Below, one piece after another: positions 59,640-64,000 of a stretch of 64,000 nucleotides of DNA (position 1 is the first letter of the stretch; every line of letters starts with the position of its first letter). The notes beneath the pieces were generated by a model. It worked only from the letters and a program-made list of their open reading frames with translations, was not told the origin of the DNA and ran no database searches. The stretch is from NCBI GenBank assembly GCA_028532985.1, contig JANCIK010000008.1:2666001-2730000 (forward strand), written 5' to 3'. Origin of the DNA: Stropharia rugosoannulata. Lineage: Eukaryota > Basidiomycota > Agaricomycetes > Agaricales > Strophariaceae. Both the position numbers and the translations under genes were made by a program.

Positions 59640-59905
59640 TGTGACGGGGCGTGATTCACACGAGTCCCGGCACACGAGTGAGCCTCAAAAGCAACAGACG
59701 GATTAATGCTGTGGTATTCAAGACTGGGGTCTACATTGTAGGTAGAGCCCCTTTATATACTCTACAGGAATGTTTATACTGTAAATAAATGAGATAGGAT
59801 GAGTAGATAAAAGGATAAGAAATATCTAAGTGGATGAGATTGGGATAAGACAAGGATAAGATAAGATATACTGGAGATTGTGACGACGACAGGCGGTCCG
59901 TCACA
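59640..59905 (-). repeat. LTR (5' LTR in element orientation) with TATA box
   Basis: 266 bp. On the minus strand TATATAAAG (59759-59751) offers a promoter pointing into gag. No canonical TGG primer-binding site directly adjoins the inner edge; the nearest TGG-type candidate begins about 23 nt inside. Confidence 0.95.
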
Positions 59906-59960
59906 ACATACTGATTGCATAGTCACTCTCTGTCACCCTCGTGAGGCACGTGCAAGGTGT

Positions 59961-60019
59961 TACCAAACAAGGGAACCTGGTGATAATATGACGGCGTCGA
60001 ACTTCAGCCGAACAGGCCC
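59961..60019 (-). repeat. Right terminal inverted repeat of the DNA element
   Basis: 59 bp ending CCGAACAGGCCC, with TAA directly after it. It is the inverted partner of 55181-55239. Confidence 0.92.
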
Positions 60020-60109
60020 TAATAGATTACGCCCAAATTACGCCGGTGACTACGTAGTACATGTGTACAAATGCATATGTACAAAATAAAATGAAAAAAT
60101 AATGTTTAA

Positions 60110-60385
60110 AAAAAGGCTAAGCGCGTTCTAAAAGAAAAAGAACAGAGGACGACGGATTATATGTACCAAGTGGGTATACGGAAAAGAGTTAGTGCGAAGC
60201 CGTGGACGAAAACGAAAACACTCGCGCCAGAAGGGTTTGTGACTTTTTTTTCTTTTTGGCTAAATGCGTCCTAAAAGAAAAAGAAAATAAGGAGAATAAT
60301 GGATTATATTTACCAAGTGGGTTATAAACGGAAAAAAATCAGTGCGAAACTCTGGAAGAAAACAATCGCATCAGAAGAGTTCGCA
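60110..60385. repeat. Diverged tandem duplication at the 3' end of kinase-like gene 2
   Basis: Two units about 143-148 bp apart share GGCTAA...CTAAAAGAAAAAGAA...GGATTATAT..ACCAAGTGGG followed by the gene's terminal coding segment. The left unit lies behind the stop codon. This resembles the 64-bp duplication behind copy 1, although the length differs. Confidence 0.7.
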
Positions 60386-61664
60386 ATGTCTTCTTGGGCT
60401 TCAAACGCTTCTCGAACTTGTCACGAAGTCCCAACATAACGTCAATCTTTGTCCAGAGCCTCTGCGACAAGTCCTCTTCACTGAATGTTGAAACCATGGT
60501 CTTGAATAGCAGCCTGGCCTCTGTAGCTGTGGGTCTGTCTTCGGGGTTCCCACGAGTCATAGCCTCGTGAAATGGGTATAAAAGTTCCATACCCTCGTAG
60601 TTCTGAGAAGCAGTTCTCAAACATATGACGAAGTACAATGCCGTGCACTCACATTAGAAATTTTTGCAATTATCATTCCTACTTGGTAAATGTCCAGCTT
60701 GAAAGGATTGTAGGGAATAGTTTCCGACAACTCGGGCGCGTCGCGTTCTTGTCCATACCTCCCAACGCAGAGACATTCTTCCTGGTCTGGAGGAAAGTAT
60801 ATAGCCGTTTCAAAATCGATGAAGTAATACTTCAAAGGCTCGACAGATCGACGCTCGACGCTTTGTACACGACGCTTCCAGTCTATTGAAAATCCTGCGC
60901 GTGAAAAGGACATATCACCATCTGGAAGTAGTTTTGACGAGTCCATCATTACATTGAGAAAGCAGGCATCTCTAGAATCGTACTCTCGGTAAAAAGGCAT
61001 ATACATGGGGACATTGAATATTAACCTGTGTGCTATGCGGCGTTCGTGCATAAATTCGAGACCCTGCACATATGAGTCTATACATCTGTGCTATTAGTCA
61101 AAGAAGCTCACCTCGAGAAGCTGACTGATACACTCGACAACTTCGGAAACATAGGTGAAAGGGAAGACATGGCAATCTATGGTTAGAAGATAAGGCATAA
61201 CTATCCAAATGCGCTTGTCGTCGTTTGGGACTGGTATTTTGTCCAGCAGTGGAACGGTGTGGTTTCTTTCGTCTTGGAGTAGTTCTGGGGAGTTCAAATA
61301 CTCTAGAAATGGTATATCTTCGTCCACGCAGACAACCTTGAGCACCACCCTTTTACCATCAGCAATGCGAAAGGCATCCAGAACGGGCCAAAATGGCTGA
61401 ATTTTAATCGTTTTAAAATTATCCAGAACATAAAAGCAAGAAATTTCAACATACAAACATAAATGCCGAATCAGGGCACTTAGCGTGCCGGTTAACCTTT
61501 TTGTTAAGCCAGGAAGGCACCCATCCTTGGCGGTACCGCTCAGGAAGCAGATACCCCCGTTCCAGAAGAAATGGCTGGTGCTCAACCCAAGCTTCCTCCC
61601 AAGGTTGTATCAAATCGTCCGGCCTTCCTGTCCCGTTTCCACTTTCGCCAATTGCGCGTGGCAT
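60339..61664 (-). CDS. Divergent protein kinase-like protein, DFE variant (copy 2)
   Basis: This is a close paralog of 53458-54784 with the same exon layout. It reads 'MPRAIGESGNG' at the start, then 'RIADGKRVVLKVVCVDED' (the first 'RIADGKRVV' with probable catalytic Lys), 'IWIVMPYLL', 'GLEFMHERRIAHR' spliced to 'DACFLNVMMDSS', 'FIDFETAIYF' (DFE for DFG), 'RDAPELSETIPYNPF' with a standard APE motif, and 'KLDIYQVGMI'. The C terminus is 'LRTLLMRLFSSRVSH'. No frameshift was noticed. HRD, Asn and APE are kept, so loss of activity is not certain. Substrate and pathway are unknown. The nested transposon separates it from copy 1. Confidence 0.8.
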
Positions 61665-62605
61665 ATCTTAAGAAGAGAGTGTTATGACTGTGTCTTAGTT
61701 CTGTGCTTGCCGATGTGTTGTCTTAGATCTAAATTGACTAAGGGATGAGTACTTGAGTGTTGATTGTAAGGGCTGAACTGACACGTCACGCGTCACGGAT
61801 TCACATGCACAGTTGAGTCCATAGTTGGGCGCGAGAATCTATGACACGAACAAAAGATCGGATCCGGTGGGCTGGCCTCTGGCCTGTGACCTACGACCAA
61901 CTCCCGGATAAATGGATCAAATCGATTCGCATACGGTGTACATCGCTTCCCCGCAGCGCTTACTGGATTTCCATCTGATATTGATACATACCCCAGTTTC
62001 CTCTTTGGTGTGATCAGGCATCTACCGACATTCCTTAAAGTCCCGATGACATGCCACTGCGGGGTCCGCGTAACCCAAAAGTTTCTTATCTATAGCTAGT
62101 CTTGTGGCTTTGAGTCTTGTCAATGATTATATACCACATTTTCCAAAAGGTATCGATAATTAAGGAACTCCTGCAGCCTTACTTGGCACGCGAATTTACT
62201 AGCTCGGTTCCGCGCGAATAAATTAGAATACACTGGTTTCGTCCCGCATGATCCTTTCTGGCGTTCATTCTTTCAGCCCTTCCTGACTGTCCGCGTTTCG
62301 GGCAAGTCTTGTGGGAGGTATATATCTGTAGCACCTCCATATTTTTGTCTTGTGTTTGAGCGGGCGGTCGTTCACGTAAACAGGTTCAATACTTAACCAC
62401 TTCACAATCAAGAACAGGACCACGCCAATGTAAAAGTTGTTGTGCAGATGAGGCAGATATTACTTTGTATTCGATCCTATGTCTCTCCTTGCAATTCTAA
62501 ACGTGAGACTTCGGTGATTCACGGTGAGACGACGACTGTGTTCAAATATACAAGTTGATAAACGTAATAATAATACGGTTGACAAAACGCATCGCATGAA
62601 TAACC
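61665..62605. other. Spacer between kinase-like copies 2 and 3
   Basis: Presumed promoter of copy 2 plus 3' flank of copy 3. No coding exon or repeat seen. Confidence 0.4.
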
Positions 62606-63900
62606 TCAGAGAGAAAGAACAATGAATATAAATACGACGAGTTGTATCAACAGAATGGGCGTAGGGAAAATATTCAGTGACTCGAAGCAATGGAAGAAAA
62701 TAGTCGTGCCAGAAGAGTTCGGAATGTCCTCTAGCTTGGGCTTCGGATTCTCAAACCTCCTACGACGTCCGAGAAGAACGTCGGCCCTTGTCCAGACTGT
62801 CCGTGACATGTCCTCTTCTGTGAATGAAGAGATCACGGTCTTGAATAATAATTTGGCCTCTGCCACCGTAGGCCTTTGGGCAGGATCTTCGCGAGTCATT
62901 GCCTCATGCAAAAGTTTTAAGAACTCCATACCCTCGTAATTCTGAAAATACCGTCTTGAAATATGTAACGGCTCGCTATATATTAGAGTTGACTCACTTT
63001 GGAAACCTTTGGAATAATCATGCCTAATTGATATACGTCCAGTTTGAAAGGATCGTAAGGAATTGTTTCCGCTAACTCTGGTGCGTCGCGCTCCTGCCCA
63101 TACCTTCCAACGCAGAGACACTTTTCCTGGTCTGGGGGATAGTATATAGCCGTTTTGAAATTGATGAAGAAGTATTTCAAAGACCTAACAGATCGACGCT
63201 CGACTCTGTCAACACGATGTTTCCAGTCGATGGACCTTCCTACCCAAAAAAATGACATATCACCGTTTGGGAACATATCACCGTTTGGGAGTGGTTTTGA
63301 CGAGTCAACCATGACATTGAGGAATTGAAGAAGCATGCATCTCTATAATTAAAGGGAAGCTTTGACAGCGTGAAGTATTGCAAAACACGAGAGCTCTACC
63401 GGCCTGTGCGCTATATGGTTTTAGTGCATAAATTCCAGACCCTGCTTATTTCAGTCTACACATCTATAGTTAAGGTGAATATCTCACCTCGAGAAGCTGG
63501 CTCATGCACTCGACGACTTCGGAGACATACACAAAAGGAAACGCCTGACAGTCTAGCCATAGAAGATATGGCATAACTATTCATACGTGCTCATCGTCGT
63601 TTGGGACTGGTATCATGTCCAGCAGTGCAACAGTGTGGTTTCATGCGTCTTGCAATAGTTCCGGTATGTACGTCCTTATCCTGACAGACAACCTTGATCA
63701 CAACTCTTTTGCCGTCAGCAACGCGAATGGCGTCTATGACAGGCCACAACGGATACAGTATTCGCTTTATGACGTTCCGGCAGAAATAGCTGATGTTCAA
63801 CCCAAGGTTCCTCCCAAGGTTGTATCAAATCATCTTCTCTTAGTTTGACGCCTTGGAAATCGCCAAATGTGCTCCTGGCTAGAAATCTAAGACGTGAAGT
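62606..63900 (-). pseudogene. Third kinase-like copy, decayed
   Basis: The order of conserved pieces is kept ('DDLIQPWEEPWVEHQ', 'RVADGKRVVIKVV', 'VPNDDEHV', 'DVYQLGMII', 'NYEGMEFLKLLHEAMTRED'), but the gene is broken. A deletion removes the segment between 'WVEHQ' and 'LWPVIDAIRVADG'. Another shortens the region after 'CQDKDV'. In-frame stops follow 'QDA' and interrupt 'DEHV-IVMPYLL' and the catalytic-loop exon. The DFG position reads NFK. An 18-bp direct duplication (around 63255-63290) inserts 'GDMFPNGDM'. It is therefore a pseudogene of the same family. Confidence 0.82.
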
Positions 63901-64000
63901 TGAATCGCTGTTTGGAAGGCTGTTACAAAACCTCAACTTGAAGTTCGGCGTTCAGAGAAAGAGAGTCTGAGAGGACCGACTCGGAGTTTTAAGTACTTAT
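63901..64000. other. Right window edge, nothing seen
   Basis: This lies upstream of the kinase-like pseudogene; too short to assign. Confidence 0.3.

Larger units (their letters stand above)
55809..59905 (-). mobile_element. Non-autonomous LTR retrotransposon (gag only), recent insertion
   Basis: Two 266-bp LTRs (55809-56074 and 59640-59905) look identical base for base. Each begins TGTGACGG and ends CCGTCACA. The element is flanked by a perfect 5-bp target duplication, ACATA (55804-55808 and 59906-59910). Orientation is minus: gag lies on the minus strand, a TATATAAAG box occurs on the minus strand of the LTR, and a purine run (GGAGGG) sits just before the downstream LTR. The 3.57-kb interior has gag and a second frame but no protease, reverse transcriptase, RNase H or integrase. 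The element must therefore use proteins of another copy. The family is probably Gypsy-like, judging by gag. Confidence 0.93.
55178..60022. mobile_element. PIF/Harbinger-like non-autonomous DNA element, split by an LTR retrotransposon
   Basis: Inverted repeats of 59 bp (55181-55239 and 59961-60019) match at 58 of 59 positions and begin GGGCCTGTTCGG. Both are directly flanked by TAA (55178-55180 and 60020-60022). A 3-bp TAA/TTA target duplication with GGGCC-type ends is the hallmark of PIF/Harbinger elements. Without the nested retrotransposon the element would be about 0.74 kb and has no transposase frame, so it is MITE-like. One 73-codon frame (55250-55471, -) has no recognisable family. The superfamily assignment rests on termini and target duplication only. 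Confidence 0.85.

Noticed and set aside
55809..59905. Complete autonomous Gypsy element
   Set aside because: No protease, reverse transcriptase, RNase H or integrase motif occurs anywhere between the LTRs on either strand.

Overview
The window looks like nuclear DNA of a mushroom-forming basidiomycete (Agaricomycetes). Genes are cut by many ~50-60 nt GT-AG introns. The families include short secreted tyrosinases, DUF6534-type membrane proteins, NLR-like TPR proteins, Agaricomycete-type divergent kinases and an HMP1/CsbD-like stress protein. No prokaryotic features, tRNA, rRNA or CRISPR array were seen.

Left part (1-8.7 kb): the 3' part of a large TPR protein gene running in from the left edge, a secreted tyrosinase (-), the E2 ubiquitin-conjugating enzyme RAD6/UBC2 (+), and an intact eight-exon DUF6534 membrane protein (+). 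Then comes a gene-poor stretch of about 15 kb (8.7-23.6 kb) holding only the plasma-membrane proton pump PMA1 (15.8-19.1 kb) and scattered simple repeats.

Centre (23.6-52 kb): a many-exon UDP-glucose:glycoprotein glucosyltransferase ending in HDEL (-), divergent from the 60S-export adaptor NMD3 (+), and a CsbD/HMP1-like small protein (-). These are followed by a second TPR gene, a second DUF6534 gene and a second tyrosinase (all -). The TPR/tyrosinase/DUF6534 trio therefore occurs twice, about 33 kb apart. Next is protoporphyrinogen oxidase (+), flanked by two copies of a Ser/Thr-rich single-pass membrane protein: one intact (46.4-48.2 kb) and one decayed (42.5-43.6 kb). An old-yellow-enzyme oxidoreductase (+) follows.

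Right part (53.4-64 kb): a tandem family of three kinase-like genes (-). The first two look intact and carry HRD and APE motifs but DFE instead of DFG; the third is a pseudogene. Between copies 1 and 2 lies a nested mobile-element structure. The outer element is a PIF/Harbinger-like DNA element with 59-bp terminal inverted repeats and a TAA target duplication. Inside it sits an LTR retrotransposon with two apparently identical 266-bp LTRs and a perfect 5-bp target duplication (ACATA). It has a full-length gag ORF and a short second reading frame but no protease, reverse transcriptase or integrase, so it is a young non-autonomous element. This nested structure and the twice-occurring TPR/tyrosinase/DUF6534 set are the most notable finds. 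The housekeeping genes look intact, while turnover is concentrated in the accessory families.
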